A DNA stretch of 64,000 bases from Aquidulcibacter paucihalophilus (GTDB lineage: Bacteria; Pseudomonadota; Alphaproteobacteria; Caulobacterales; Aquidulcibacteraceae), in the NCBI RefSeq assembly GCF_002105465.1, contig NZ_NCSQ01000173.1, positions 50,933 to 114,932 of the forward strand. Reading direction: 5' to 3'. The notes below the pieces were generated by a model, which had not been told where the DNA came from, searched no databases, and was given only the letters and a program-made list of their open reading frames with translations. The position numbers were made by a program, and so were the translations under genes. This document shows, piece after piece, positions 1 to 9,437 of the stretch; position 1 is the first letter of the stretch, and every line of letters starts with the position of its first letter.

Positions 1-1337
1 TGGGGGGCAATCGCGGCAATTTGCTCGGCACGCGCCCCGGCTGCCTGCATCGTCTGTCTCACCGACTCCAAACTCTTGCCATGGGTCAGAGCTTCGGCTT
101 GGGCCAAAACATTGGCCAAAGTCATGCGGGTGCGGCCGGCTGCATTCTCATCATCTTGGGCGATGGCGATGAATTCAACCGGCGTAACATCCGGGCTTTG
201 ATGCAGATGCTGGAAGAAGGCATGCTGAGCATTGGTGCCTTCGGCCCCCCAAACCACCGGGCCAGAAGTTGCAACATTGTGACCGCCCAGATCGACCGAC
301 TTGCCGTTGGATTCCATCTCCAATTGCTGCAGAAATTGCGGCAAGAGGCGCAAGCGCTTAGCATAGGGAATAACCGCGCGGCTTTTGAAATTGAGACAGG
401 TCCGGTTCCACCACCCAATCAGGCTTGCGATGACGACCGGGTTTTCCGCCAGTGGCAGCGTCTCAAACATAATGTCCATCGCAGCGGCACCAGCATGCAT
501 CTCCGCCACGACCTCAGGGCCTAGAGCGATTTCACACGACAGGCCCACCGCTGACCACAGCGAGAAGCGGCCACCGACCCATTCTTTAAAGTCAAACACC
601 CGATCCGGCCTAAAGCCTGCGGCTTTGGTCTTTTCAGGCGCCGCACTGATGGCAACCAGATGCGCGCTATCGTCTGGGCCAATGGTGGCTTGCAGCCATG
701 CCCGCGCCGCCGTCAAATTCTCTAAAGTCTCAAGCGTCGTGAAAGTCTTAGACACACACAGGATCAAGGTCTCACGCGGGTCAAGGCCAACAAGGGCGGC
801 GGCGAGTTCGCCGGGCTCAATATTGGCAGCAAAGCGGACCGTAATGTCACTGCCAGCCGTTGGGGCCAAGGCCTCATAGACCAAGCGCGGGCCAAGGTCT
901 GACCCCCCAATGCCAATATGGAGGATGGATTTGAATGGCCGACCATCTGAAGCCGCAATCGACCCGGTGCGAATAGCGTGCGCAAAGGCTGTCGCCGCCG
1001 CACGCCCCGCGCGCACAGCCGCGCTAATGGCGTCCCCCTTGGCCATGAATTCCCGCTCTGGCTGACGCAAAGCCATGTGCATCACAGCACGATCTTCGGT
1101 CACATTGATTGCTTTCCCGGCGAAAAGATCCGATCGTGCTTGTTCTAGCCCGATTTCTTGGGCATGGAGCAAAAGGGCATCCAAATCCGCTTGGCTGAGA
1201 AGGCCGCGGGAAAAATCAAAAGACAGGCCAGCGGCCTGAAAGTTCAAGCGCTTATGACGCGCTTGATCAAGCAGAAGAGTTGGCAGAGAGGTAAGGGCGG
1301 CCGACTGGCCACGGGCGATCAAATCATTGTGTGTCAT
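1..1337 (-). CDS. pgi: Glucose-6-phosphate isomerase, 3' end beyond window
   Basis: Interconverts glucose 6-phosphate and fructose 6-phosphate in the cytoplasm. The frame is open from an ATG at 1337 down to base 1, so about 445 residues are seen and the C-terminus lies outside the window. Translating the minus strand gives the family signatures in order: GIGGSDLGP, the phosphate-binding SKTFTTLET segment, the PROSITE-type VGGRFSLWSAVGLS, and near the edge GGHNVATSGPVVWGAEGTN with a GTNAQHAFFQ stretch, all typical of PGI. The ATG is preceded by GAGGTGAGCC, a good ribosome site. It diverges from the permease gene at 1427, with 89 bp between them. The identity is secure; only completeness is unknown. 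Confidence 0.96.
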   Translation of the reverse strand, partial: MTHNDLIARGQSAALTSLPTLLLDQARHKRLNFQAAGLSFDFSRGLLSQADLDALLLHAQEIGLEQARSDLFAGKAINVTEDRAVMHMALRQPEREFMAKGDAISAAVRAGRAAATAFAHAIRTGSIAASDGRPFKSILHIGIGGSDLGPRLVYEALAPTAGSDITVRFAANIEPGELAAALVGLDPRETLILCVSKTFTTLETLENLTAARAWLQATIGPDDSAHLVAISAAPEKTKAAGFRPDRVFDFKEWVGGRFSLWSAVGLSCEIALGPEVVAEMHAGAAAMDIMFETLPLAENPVVIASLIGWWNRTCLNFKSRAVIPYAKRLRLLPQFLQQLEMESNGKSVDLGGHNVATSGPVVWGAEGTNAQHAFFQHLHQSPDVTPVEFIAIAQDDENAAGRTRMTLANVLAQAEALTHGKSLESVRQTMQAAGARAEQIAAIAP

Positions 1338-1426
1338 GGCTCACCTCTGCCAAGACCGTCCGCACTTGTCGAGACCTCAAAACCCTGACTATCAGTCATG
1401 AAGCGAGACACATTTGAGGAAACCCA

Positions 1427-2908
1427 ATGCCGCAACCCGTCCATGAGACAGATTTTGAAGAAGGTCATGGCACTTCCGGTGTCGGGCAAAAGATCGGCTT
1501 TGTCTTGGGGCTTGTTGTGGCCGCGATCATGCTGTGGGTTGGTGCCCCCGAAGGCCTTGACCCCAAGGCTTGGAAAGCCCTCAGTCTCTTGGCGTTGATG
1601 ATCATTTGGTGGGTGAGTGAGGCGATACCAGTTGCTGCCACTGCCCTTTTGCCTTTGGGCATGCTTCCGTTGTTGGGCGTCTTAAAGCCCGTCGATGCTG
1701 CAGCGCCCTATGCCGATCCGATCATCTTCTTGTTCATCGGCGGCTTTATGATTGCGGCAGCCATTGAGCAATCGGGCCTTCACCGCCGCATTGCAATCCA
1801 TATCCTCGCGGCGGTGGGGTCCAGCCCTGCAGCCATTGTTGGTGGCTTTATGATCGCCACGACTTTGCTGTCGATGTGGATATCAAACACGGCCACGGCT
1901 TTGATGATGACACCGATTGCCCTTGCTGTGTGCACGGCAGCCGCGCCGGCGGGGCCAGAGCGGCGGAAACTTATGGCCGCGTGTGTTTTGGGAGTGGCCT
2001 ATTGCGCCTCCATCGGCGGGATCGGAACGCCTATTGGCTCGCCCACCAATCTGATTGGGGCAAAGTGGCTAGACGCCAATGGAGTGGGCCTCAGCTTTCC
2101 GGAATGGATGGCGATTGGCGGGGCCATAATCCTCGTGATGATGCCATTAACCTGGTTGATCCTAACTAAGATTGCCTATCGTCTTCCAGCCCATATGGGC
2201 GATGATACTGCCCGTAACGTGATCGCGGCAGAGGCCCGCGCTTTAGGCCCGATGAGCCCGAAAGAAGCCCGTGTGATGGCCATCTTTCTGGCCGTTGCGT
2301 TCGCTTGGATCTTGCGCGAACCTGTCAGCAAATTGCCCGGCCTTCAAGGCCTGACCGATATGGTGATCGCCATTTTAGGGGCGGTTGCTTTGTTTGTTGT
2401 GCCTTCGGGCGACAGAGCCGAACCAAATAAGGCCCTTCTTGGTTGGGACGTGGCCGAGCGCATCCCGTGGGGCATTGCCATCCTGTTTGGCGGAGGCCTG
2501 TCGATGGCCGCAGCTTTAGAAGCAACGGGCCTTTCGACCTATATCGGCAGCCATATGGCGGGCATTGGCGCTTTGCCTATCCTAATGGTGGTCTTAATCC
2601 TTGTCGGCGCGACGGTCTTTCTGTCAGAGCTTGCCTCGAATGTCGCAACATTGACGGCCATGTTGCCCGTTCTCACCGCCATGGTCGCGGGATCGGGGGG
2701 CGATGCGTTTTTAATTGGGGCGTCAGCCACCTTTGCAGCAAGCTTTGGCTTCATGCTGCCGATTGCAACCGCGGCCAATGCCATCGCTTACGCAACCGGA
2801 GCCCCCAAACAGTCTGAAATGCTGCGCATCGGTTTTGCGTTGAATTTGTTTGGAGTTCTGACCATTGCTGCGGCTGTTGGACTGATCGGCCCCTTGGTGA
2901 CGGGTTAA
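1427..2908 (+). CDS. SLC13/DASS family anion (di/tricarboxylate) permease
   Basis: A 493-residue inner-membrane protein with many hydrophobic segments after a short polar N-terminus. It has the hallmarks of the sodium-coupled DASS (SLC13) carriers: the WWVSEAIPVAATALLPL segment near residue 65, a first SNTATALMM motif near residue 155, and a second related SNVATLTAMLPV motif near residue 410. Two such repeats form the cation and carboxylate sites in the family. The start follows GAGGAAACCCA. Substrate cannot be read from sequence; succinate, other dicarboxylates, citrate or sulfate are all possible. It stands alone between pgi (divergent) and the DUF853 gene. Confidence 0.9.
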   Translation: MPQPVHETDFEEGHGTSGVGQKIGFVLGLVVAAIMLWVGAPEGLDPKAWKALSLLALMIIWWVSEAIPVAATALLPLGMLPLLGVLKPVDAAAPYADPIIFLFIGGFMIAAAIEQSGLHRRIAIHILAAVGSSPAAIVGGFMIATTLLSMWISNTATALMMTPIALAVCTAAAPAGPERRKLMAACVLGVAYCASIGGIGTPIGSPTNLIGAKWLDANGVGLSFPEWMAIGGAIILVMMPLTWLILTKIAYRLPAHMGDDTARNVIAAEARALGPMSPKEARVMAIFLAVAFAWILREPVSKLPGLQGLTDMVIAILGAVALFVVPSGDRAEPNKALLGWDVAERIPWGIAILFGGGLSMAAALEATGLSTYIGSHMAGIGALPILMVVLILVGATVFLSELASNVATLTAMLPVLTAMVAGSGGDAFLIGASATFAASFGFMLPIATAANAIAYATGAPKQSEMLRIGFALNLFGVLTIAAAVGLIGPLVTG

Positions 2909-2998
2909 ATTCCCGCCGCTGCCCTTAACAAGTTTAACAGACAGCAATAAGGTGAGGTCAGGCTTTTTTCCAGCATTTAGAAGGATTTGGTGTAACCC

Positions 2999-4531
2999 AT
3001 GAGTGAGTCCATTCTGATCGGCGCCGGTGGCGAACCCCTTATCTCCATCGAGCTTTTGTTGAAGCGGGCCAATCGTCATGGCTTGGTTGCGGGGGCGACC
3101 GGCACGGGCAAGACCGTGACGCTTCAGGTCTTGGCTGAGGGCTTTTCGCGCGCGGGCGTGCCCGTGTTCGCAGCCGACATCAAAGGCGACCTTTCGGGCA
3201 TGAGCCAATCGTGGGAGCCTTCGCCCCCGTTCAAAGCGCGCGCCGAACAAATTGGCCTGAATGACTATAAAAGCGAGTCTATCCCGGTCGTGTATTGGGA
3301 CCTTTATGGCCAGAAAGGTCACCCTATTCGCACCACAATTTCAGAAATGGGCCCGACGCTTCTTGCCCGCCTGATGGAAGTCAGCGACGCACAAGAAGGG
3401 GCTTTGGCGGTTGCTTTCAAAATGGCCGATGAAGAGGGCCTGTTCTTGTTGGACATGAAGGACCTCAAAGCCATTCTCGACTTCATGGCTGAAAATGACA
3501 GCATGGTGTCGAAAAAATATGGCCTTGTGACGCCGCAATCGATTGCCGCCCTCCAGCGCAAAATCATGCAATTGGATCAAGCCGGTGCCGATGGCTTCTT
3601 TGGTGAGCCAGCCCTTGATTTGCGCGACTTCATGCGCACCGATTTGTCCGGCAAAGGTATTGTCAATATTCTAGCGGCAGACCGCTTGGTCCAAAGCCCG
3701 ACGCTCTATTCCACTTTCCTGTTGTGGATGCTGTCAGAATTGTTCGAGCAATTGCCCGAAGTTGGCGATATGGACCGGCCGAAAATGGTATTCTTCTTTG
3801 ACGAAGCCCATTTATTGTTCCGCGACGCGCCCAAAGCCTTGCTGAATACAATCGAACAAGTGGTGCGTCTGATCCGGTCAAAGGGCGTGGGTATTTATTT
3901 TGTTACCCAGAACCCACAAGACATTCCAGAAACCGTATTGGCGCAATTGGGCAACCGGGTTCAGCACGCTTTGCGCGCCTATACGCCAAGCGAAACCAAG
4001 GCGGTACGGATTGCTGCGGAAAGCTTCCGCCCCAATCCCCGCTTTAAGACCGAAGATATGATCACAGCCTTGGGCGTTGGGGAGGCTTTGGTCTCGACGC
4101 TTGACGAAAAGGGCATTCCTACCATTGTGGAGCGCACCTATATCCGCCCGCCTGTAAGCCAAGTTGGCCCCTGCTCGCCTGAAGCGCGCGCGCGCGTGAT
4201 TTCGGCCAGCCCCATAGGCCCGCGCTATGATGCAGTCGTTGACCGCGAGAGCGCGTTTGAAATTCTCGAGCGTAAGGCGGCCGAACTTGAGGCGCAACAG
4301 GCAGAAATAGAAGCGCCAGAACCAAGCCGGTCGAAACCCACACGCCAAGCGGATGCGCCTGAAGACACTGGAGGCCTTTTGGGTACGATTTTCGGCAGCA
4401 CTCGTGGCCGCTCTGGCCGGTCGCGTCAAAGCTTGGCTGAGACTGCGATGAAGACCATGGTGCGCCAAGCCAGTTCCACTATCGGACGGGAATTGATGCG
4501 CGGCCTGATGGGCTCGCTACGCCGCCGCTAG
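2999..4531 (+). CDS. DUF853 / HerA-like helicase C-terminal domain ATPase (YjgR type)
   Basis: 510-residue P-loop ATPase. A Walker A motif, GATGTGKT, lies at residues 32-39 and a Walker B, MVFFFDEAHLL, near residues 261-271. It is followed by the YFVTQNPQDIPETVLAQLGNRVQHALRAYTP stretch, typical of the DUF853 branch of the FtsK/HerA superfamily. The C-terminus (after about residue 420) is charged, then basic, with SRTRG/RSGRSR-like segments and an amphipathic tail. The family is widespread in proteobacteria and its cellular role is not established; a DNA-related motor is inferred only from the superfamily. It appears to be a single-gene unit. Confidence 0.9.
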   Translation: MSESILIGAGGEPLISIELLLKRANRHGLVAGATGTGKTVTLQVLAEGFSRAGVPVFAADIKGDLSGMSQSWEPSPPFKARAEQIGLNDYKSESIPVVYWDLYGQKGHPIRTTISEMGPTLLARLMEVSDAQEGALAVAFKMADEEGLFLLDMKDLKAILDFMAENDSMVSKKYGLVTPQSIAALQRKIMQLDQAGADGFFGEPALDLRDFMRTDLSGKGIVNILAADRLVQSPTLYSTFLLWMLSELFEQLPEVGDMDRPKMVFFFDEAHLLFRDAPKALLNTIEQVVRLIRSKGVGIYFVTQNPQDIPETVLAQLGNRVQHALRAYTPSETKAVRIAAESFRPNPRFKTEDMITALGVGEALVSTLDEKGIPTIVERTYIRPPVSQVGPCSPEARARVISASPIGPRYDAVVDRESAFEILERKAAELEAQQAEIEAPEPSRSKPTRQADAPEDTGGLLGTIFGSTRGRSGRSRQSLAETAMKTMVRQASSTIGRELMRGLMGSLRRR

Positions 4532-4675
4532 GCCGTGTGCCGGCGTCTCTTTTGCGAACGGTGCCATAAAATTCATGTGTAGGTCCCTCGCCATGACGCT
4601 TGGACCTTGGTATGAAGAAGCCGCCATGCACAAGCCCCGATCAACGGGGTTGAGAAACGCACAAGGGAGTCTGCC

Positions 4676-6115
4676 ATGATTGAACGCAAACAATTTTATA
4701 TCGACGGCGCTTGGGTTGATCCCGTGACGCCACGCGATCACCATGTCATCAATCCGGCAACAGAAGAGCCTATTGCCGTCATCTCTCTGGGCAGCGAAGC
4801 CGATGCCGTGAAGGCCATCCTTGCCGCGCGCGCTGCTTTCCCTGCTTTCTCCGAAACCAGCCATGATGAGCGCATCGCGCTCTTGGAAAAAATCATCGCG
4901 CTCTACTCGGCCAAGCTGCCTGAAATTGCCCATGCGATCAGCCAGGAAATGGGCGCTCCCATGTGGTTGGCAACTGCTGCTCAAGCCCCAGCGGGCCTTG
5001 GCCAATTGATGGGGGCCTTGAATGCGCTCAAAGAATTCACGTGGGAGCATTCGCGTGGCAATACCCGCATTCGCTATGAAGCGATTGGCGTGTGCAGCCT
5101 GATCACCCCTTGGAACTGGCCGATGAACCAAATCGGCTGCAAAGTTGGCCCCGCTTTGGCGGCTGGCTGCACCATGGTGTTGAAACCGTCCGAACTTGCC
5201 CCCCTCGACGCTATGATTTTAGCCGACATCATTCATGAGGCAGGCGTGCCGAAAGGGGTGTTCAACCTCGTCAATGGCGATGGCCCAGGCGTTGGTAGCG
5301 TTTTGTCGACCCATGAAGAAGTCGACTTTGTCTCCTTCACCGGCTCTACCCGCGCAGGTATTGAGATTGCCAAGAGTGCCGCCCCAACGGTGAAACGCAT
5401 TGCCCAAGAGCTGGGCGGCAAGTCCCCCAATATCGTGTTGGAAGATGCCGACATTCAGAAGGCAGTTTCGTCAGGCGTGATGCAAGTCATGACCAATTCG
5501 GGCCAGTCGTGCAACGCACCAACCCGCATGTTTGTGCCGCGTCCAAAGCTGGATGAAGCCGCAGCCATCGCAAAGGCCACGGCTGAATCGGTTGTGGTAG
5601 CAGACCCGGCTGGTGATAAGCGCTTTGCCATGGGTCCCTTGGCCAATGCTCGCCAGTTTGAGAAGGTGCAATCCTTGATCGAAATCGGCATGAAGGAAGC
5701 AACCTTGGTCGCTGGCGGCCTCGGCCGCCCTGAAGGTTTCAACAAAGGCTATTTCGTGCGCCCCACGGTATTTGTCAGCGAAACCAATGACACCACGATC
5801 GCGCGGGAAGAAATCTTTGGCCCTGTCTTGACCATGATCCCCTATGACACCGAGGCCGACGCCATCCGCATGGCCAATGACACGGTGTATGGTTTGTCCG
5901 GCTATGTGCAGTCGGAAAACCTCGACCACGCCCGCACTGTGGCCAAGCAAATCCGCGCTGGCATGATCCACATCAACGGCGCCAGCACGGACACCGTGGC
6001 CCCCTTTGGCGGCTATAAGCAATCGGGCAATGGCCGCGAATGGGGCGACTTCGGCCTTGAGGAATTCCTCGAAGTCAAAGCCGTCATGGGCTATGGCGCG
6101 GTGGCGGCGGAATAG
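4676..6115 (+). CDS. NAD(P)-dependent aldehyde dehydrogenase
   Basis: 479 residues, the normal length for the ALDH superfamily, which oxidises aldehydes to acids with NAD(P). Visible signatures: WNWPMNQIGCKVGPALAAGCTMVLKPSE (cofactor site), FTGSTRAG, the general-base Glu in QELGGKSPNIVLEDAD (about residue 245), the catalytic Cys in NSGQSCNAPTR (about residue 279), and EEIFGPVLTMIPY. The start is preceded by AAGGGAGTCTGCC. It is monocistronic, and the next gene converges on it. The aldehyde substrate cannot be assigned. Confidence 0.95.
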   Translation: MIERKQFYIDGAWVDPVTPRDHHVINPATEEPIAVISLGSEADAVKAILAARAAFPAFSETSHDERIALLEKIIALYSAKLPEIAHAISQEMGAPMWLATAAQAPAGLGQLMGALNALKEFTWEHSRGNTRIRYEAIGVCSLITPWNWPMNQIGCKVGPALAAGCTMVLKPSELAPLDAMILADIIHEAGVPKGVFNLVNGDGPGVGSVLSTHEEVDFVSFTGSTRAGIEIAKSAAPTVKRIAQELGGKSPNIVLEDADIQKAVSSGVMQVMTNSGQSCNAPTRMFVPRPKLDEAAAIAKATAESVVVADPAGDKRFAMGPLANARQFEKVQSLIEIGMKEATLVAGGLGRPEGFNKGYFVRPTVFVSETNDTTIAREEIFGPVLTMIPYDTEADAIRMANDTVYGLSGYVQSENLDHARTVAKQIRAGMIHINGASTDTVAPFGGYKQSGNGREWGDFGLEEFLEVKAVMGYGAVAAE

Positions 6116-6127
6116 AGCTTAGGTCAC

Positions 6128-6318
6128 TGAGGAGCCCCTCTCCTTTTGGGGTCGACCTATAGGTCGACGGGTTGGGGTGAGGGCCCGCATTCATAGAGTT
6201 AATTGTACGCCAGAGACCCCCACCGTATTGAGCTAAGAACTCTTGCGCTGGCCCCCCCTCACCCCCGGCCCCTCTCCCCCGACCCCTCCCCCCCAAAGGG
6301 GCGAGGGGAGCGCGCTAA
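6128..6318. repeat. C/G-rich intergenic palindromic region between convergent genes
   Basis: It holds a perfect 18-bp palindrome, GTCGACCTATAGGTCGAC (6151-6168), and a longer inverted pair: GGGGTGAGGG at 6174-6183 matches CCCTCACCCC at 6256-6265. The rest is rich in CCCCTCTCC-like runs. Such elements are frequent between genes in alphaproteobacteria. Because it sits between two genes that end towards each other, it may act as a bidirectional terminator; that role is inference. Confidence 0.6.
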
Positions 6319-6319
6319 A

Positions 6320-7228
6320 TCACCCCACCAAAAAATCCGCCGCGGCATGAAACACAAAACTGTGCCGCCGCGCTACCGCGGTGACATCGTGGCCATAGCC
6401 ACCCCCTAGCACCGTGACCAAAGGAATAGCCCGCCTGCGGACGGCTTCGATGACGCGGCGGTCGCGGGTCATCAGGCCTTGATCCGTTAGGGCGAGTTTG
6501 CCTAAACGGTCGTCCTGATGTGGATCGACACCCGCAATATAAAACACCACATCTGGACGAACCTCGTCCAATAATGCGGGCAGATGTTCATTCAATGCAG
6601 CCAGATAGCCCGCATCGCCCATCCCCTTGGGTAGCGCGACGTCCACATCCGAAGGTGGCTTTTCAAGTGGCCAATTGTCGTCGCAATGTAGGGAAAAGGT
6701 GAAGACGCGCGGTTCATTCCGAAAGATCAAGGCCGTGCCATCGCCGTGGTGAACATCTAAGTCCACCACCAAGATCTGCTTTACAGCCCCCTCTGCCAGA
6801 AGGACCGACGCGGCAACAGCCACATCATTGAAGACGCAAAAGCCCGCGCCTTGATCGGCTCTGGCATGATGACTGCCCCCGGCGCTATTGCAGGCGAGCC
6901 CCTCTTGTAAGGCGAGGCGGGCGGCAAGAAGTGTGCCTGCCGTGGCCAATTGTGCGCGCAGGACGACGCGTTCGCTGAGGTTAAAGCCGATACGCCGCAC
7001 CGCTGCGGAGTCTAAGGTTCGGCTTAAGACCGCGTCGACATAAGCGGGCGTATGGGCACGGATCAGGTCTTCCCGCAAGATGGGTTCAGGGGAGACAAAG
7101 CCATGGGGAGCGAGGCCCTCAGCGCGCAGGATCTCGGCCAGTTGGGCAAATTTCTGCATCGGAAAACGATGACCGTCTGGCGTGTCGGCAGTGTAGTCTG
7201 GGTGATGGACGATGGGCAGGAGGCGCAT
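6320..7228 (-). CDS. Histone deacetylase family protein (class II HDAC / acetylpolyamine amidohydrolase-like)
   Basis: 302-residue zinc hydrolase of the arginase/deacetylase superfamily. The metal and catalytic residues are seen in GGSHHARADQGAGFCVFNDVAVA (tandem His), VDLDVHHGDGT (Asp and His zinc ligands), and a later GVDPHQDDRLGKLALT segment with the third metal Asp. Bacterial members deacetylate small amides such as acetylpolyamines, or proteins; the substrate here is unknown. The start lies 4 nt after the end of pyrD, so it is the last gene of a DUF952-pyrD-deacetylase unit. Confidence 0.9.
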   Translation of the reverse strand: MRLLPIVHHPDYTADTPDGHRFPMQKFAQLAEILRAEGLAPHGFVSPEPILREDLIRAHTPAYVDAVLSRTLDSAAVRRIGFNLSERVVLRAQLATAGTLLAARLALQEGLACNSAGGSHHARADQGAGFCVFNDVAVAASVLLAEGAVKQILVVDLDVHHGDGTALIFRNEPRVFTFSLHCDDNWPLEKPPSDVDVALPKGMGDAGYLAALNEHLPALLDEVRPDVVFYIAGVDPHQDDRLGKLALTDQGLMTRDRRVIEAVRRRAIPLVTVLGGGYGHDVTAVARRHSFVFHAAADFLVG

Positions 7229-7232
7229 GGAC

Positions 7233-8240
7233 TCAGCCTGTCCTCAACCCGTCCTTGATTTTCTGGACAAGGCCCGGCCCTTCATAGACCAGAGCGGTGT
7301 AAAGCTGAATCGCATCGGCCCCGGCTTCAAATTTAGCCTGTGCGTCTTGAGCAGAAGCCACCCCGCCCACGCCGATCAAAGGCATCGCGTCGCCCAAAGC
7401 CCCCTTAAACTCTTGCAGCAAGCGGGTGGACTTTTCAAAGACAGGTCTACCCGACAAACCACCTTGTTCGACCTTGTGCTTGCCTTGCAGATAATCGGGG
7501 CGATCGACCGTCGTGTTGGAGACAATCAGCGCATCAATCTTTTGTGCCACGACCGTTTCGGCAATGGCGCGCACTTCATCTTCGTCTAAGTCAGGGGCGA
7601 CTTTCAGAAAGACGGGCCTGCGTCCATGGGCTCGGGCTTGCGCTTGCGCAAGAACCATGACTTGACCCAAAAGATCTTCTAGCGCTGCCCGAGTTTGCAA
7701 AGCGCGCAGGCCCGGCGTGTTGGGCGAAGAAATATTGATCGTAATGTAGGAAGCATGCAGCCACACCCGGCGCAGACCTTCGCAATAGTCTGCGATACGA
7801 TCCTCGCTATCCTTATTGGCCCCGATATTGGCCCCCACAATGCCGGGCCGATGGGCGCGCGCTCGGAGGCGGTTCACAAAATGGGTCAAGCCTTCGTTGT
7901 TAAAACCCATGCGATTGATCACGGCCTGATCTTCAACCAAGCGGAACAAACGGGGTTTAGGGTTACCAGCTTGCGGGCGCGGGGTGACCGTGCCGCATTC
8001 GACAAAGCCAAAACCAGCCGCCAACATGGCATCGGGCACTTCGGCATTTTTATCAAAGCCCGCAGCTAGGCCGATGCGGTTTGGTAAAGTGAGGCCCGCG
8101 AGTTCAACCGCTTCTTCTGGGCGATCTGGCTTGGCCTTTGGGCCAAGGCCCGCCCTCAAACTGGCGATTGTGGCCTGATGGGCCGTCTCCGCCGGCAAAG
8201 CTCGTAAAGCCGCCGTCGCCTTCGCATAAAGGTCGATCAT
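7233..8240 (-). CDS. pyrD: Quinone-dependent dihydroorotate dehydrogenase (class 2)
   Basis: Fourth step of pyrimidine synthesis: an FMN enzyme on the inner membrane face that oxidises dihydroorotate and passes electrons to quinone. 335 residues, typical for class 2. Motifs: PNRIGLAAGFDKNAEVPDAML, FVECGTVTPRPQAGNPKPRLFRL, INISSPNTPGLR (the catalytic loop carries Ser in class 2), LIVSNTTVDRP and GVGGVASAQDAQAKFEAGADAIQLYTALVYEGP for FMN phosphate binding. The start overlaps the DUF952 stop by 4 nt (ATGA), so the two are translationally coupled. Confidence 0.97.
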   Translation of the reverse strand: MIDLYAKATAALRALPAETAHQATIASLRAGLGPKAKPDRPEEAVELAGLTLPNRIGLAAGFDKNAEVPDAMLAAGFGFVECGTVTPRPQAGNPKPRLFRLVEDQAVINRMGFNNEGLTHFVNRLRARAHRPGIVGANIGANKDSEDRIADYCEGLRRVWLHASYITINISSPNTPGLRALQTRAALEDLLGQVMVLAQAQARAHGRRPVFLKVAPDLDEDEVRAIAETVVAQKIDALIVSNTTVDRPDYLQGKHKVEQGGLSGRPVFEKSTRLLQEFKGALGDAMPLIGVGGVASAQDAQAKFEAGADAIQLYTALVYEGPGLVQKIKDGLRTG

Positions 8241-8584
8241 GGGAACCGCACCGGAAGCTCATGCCCGCCATCAGCCTGAAGCGGTAAATCGATGATTCCT
8301 TGCACAGCAGACATGGGAATGGGGCCATAGATATGGGGGAATAAAGCGCCGCCTCGCGAGGCTTCCCACACCACGGTGTCGCCTAGCTGGATGAGGTCAA
8401 CGCTGGCCAGGATCAAGTCGGGCTGGTCCTTGAACCACAGCGTCAATGTTGTGCGCACTTGATCGTGAGCGGACAGATGGATGAACCCATCAGCCACATC
8501 AAGGGCAGAGCCTGTATAGACGCCAGCGCGTTGGGCCTGTGCCCACGCGCTGCGTGTCTCAATCTTATAAGCCAGAGAATCCAT
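8237..8584 (-). CDS. DUF952 domain protein
   Basis: 115 residues. The sequence FIHLSAHDQVRTTLTLWFKDQPDLILASVDL, followed by GGALFPHIYGPIPMSAV, is characteristic of the DUF952 fold, which is related to ADP-ribosyltransferase-like small proteins. Function is not known. It overlaps pyrD by 4 nt, and the DUF952-pyrD pairing is often seen in alphaproteobacteria, so co-expression is likely. Confidence 0.85.
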   Translation of the reverse strand: MDSLAYKIETRSAWAQAQRAGVYTGSALDVADGFIHLSAHDQVRTTLTLWFKDQPDLILASVDLIQLGDTVVWEASRGGALFPHIYGPIPMSAVQGIIDLPLQADGGHELPVRFP

Positions 8585-8653
8585 GGGCGTGACTTAATGG
8601 CAAAACCAGCGGAGTCGACCCCTGCCCGTCACTTTCGCGCGATCAATGACAGA

Positions 8654-9316
8654 TCAGGCGGCTTCCAAGAGACTTTGGAACACCAATGCCCCGTCGGCGC
8701 TGCCCAATTCGGCTTCAAACGCGCGGTCTGGGTGTGGCATCATGCCAAGGATGCGGCCAGTTGGGTCCACAATGCCCGCTATGCGCCGCAGCGAACCATT
8801 GACCTCTTCCTTATAGCGGAAGGCAATGCGGTTTTCTTGTTCAAGCGCATCAAGCACCACCTCTTCGGCAAAATAATTGCCTTCGCCATTGCCCACGGTC
8901 ATCACAGCTTCCGAGCGATTGCCAAAAGCGCGGGTGAAGGGGGTGGCGGCATTGGTCACTTCCAGCGCCACAGGTTTGCAGACATATTTCAGGCTGGCAT
9001 TGCGCAAAAGCGCACCGGGCAACAGGCCCGTCTCACACAAGACTTGGAAGCCATTGCAAATACCAAGGACGGGTACACCAGCCTTGGCTGCGTCCACCAC
9101 GGCGCGGGTGACAGGGGAAAGCGCTGCCATCGCGCCACAGCGCAGATAATCCCCATAGGAAAAGCCACCGGGTAAAACGATCAGGTCCAAACCCTCTGGC
9201 AGGCTCGTTTCTTTATGCCAGACCATGGAGACATGCGCATCGACCGAGCGCTCAAGTGCGACTTTGCAATCGCGATCACAGTTCGATCCGGGGTAGATGA
9301 TGACGGCAGCTTTCAT
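8654..9316 (-). CDS. purQ: Phosphoribosylformylglycinamidine synthase subunit PurQ (glutaminase)
   Basis: 220-residue class I glutamine amidotransferase of purine synthesis; it supplies ammonia to PurL. It starts [21 protein letters not shown], a PurQ hallmark, has the nucleophile Cys in [14 protein letters not shown] (residues about 81-94), and the His/Glu end of the triad in [19 protein letters not shown]. purL and purS are not in the window. It is separated by 69 bp from the DUF952 gene downstream. Confidence 0.97.
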   Translation of the reverse strand: MKAAVIIYPGSNCDRDCKVALERSVDAHVSMVWHKETSLPEGLDLIVLPGGFSYGDYLRCGAMAALSPVTRAVVDAAKAGVPVLGICNGFQVLCETGLLPGALLRNASLKYVCKPVALEVTNAATPFTRAFGNRSEAVMTVGNGEGNYFAEEVVLDALEQENRIAFRYKEEVNGSLRRIAGIVDPTGRILGMMPHPDRAFEAELGSADGALVFQSLLEAA

Positions 9317-9437
9317 AGGTTCGACCTACGCGGTTTTGGCCCCAAGGTGAAGACCAATGGACCACCTCCTGCAGCCATTGTGCAACCGCCCTGCAGAAAA
9401 ATGCGTATCAAGCGGCAAGAATAGGTTAGGAGTGGCC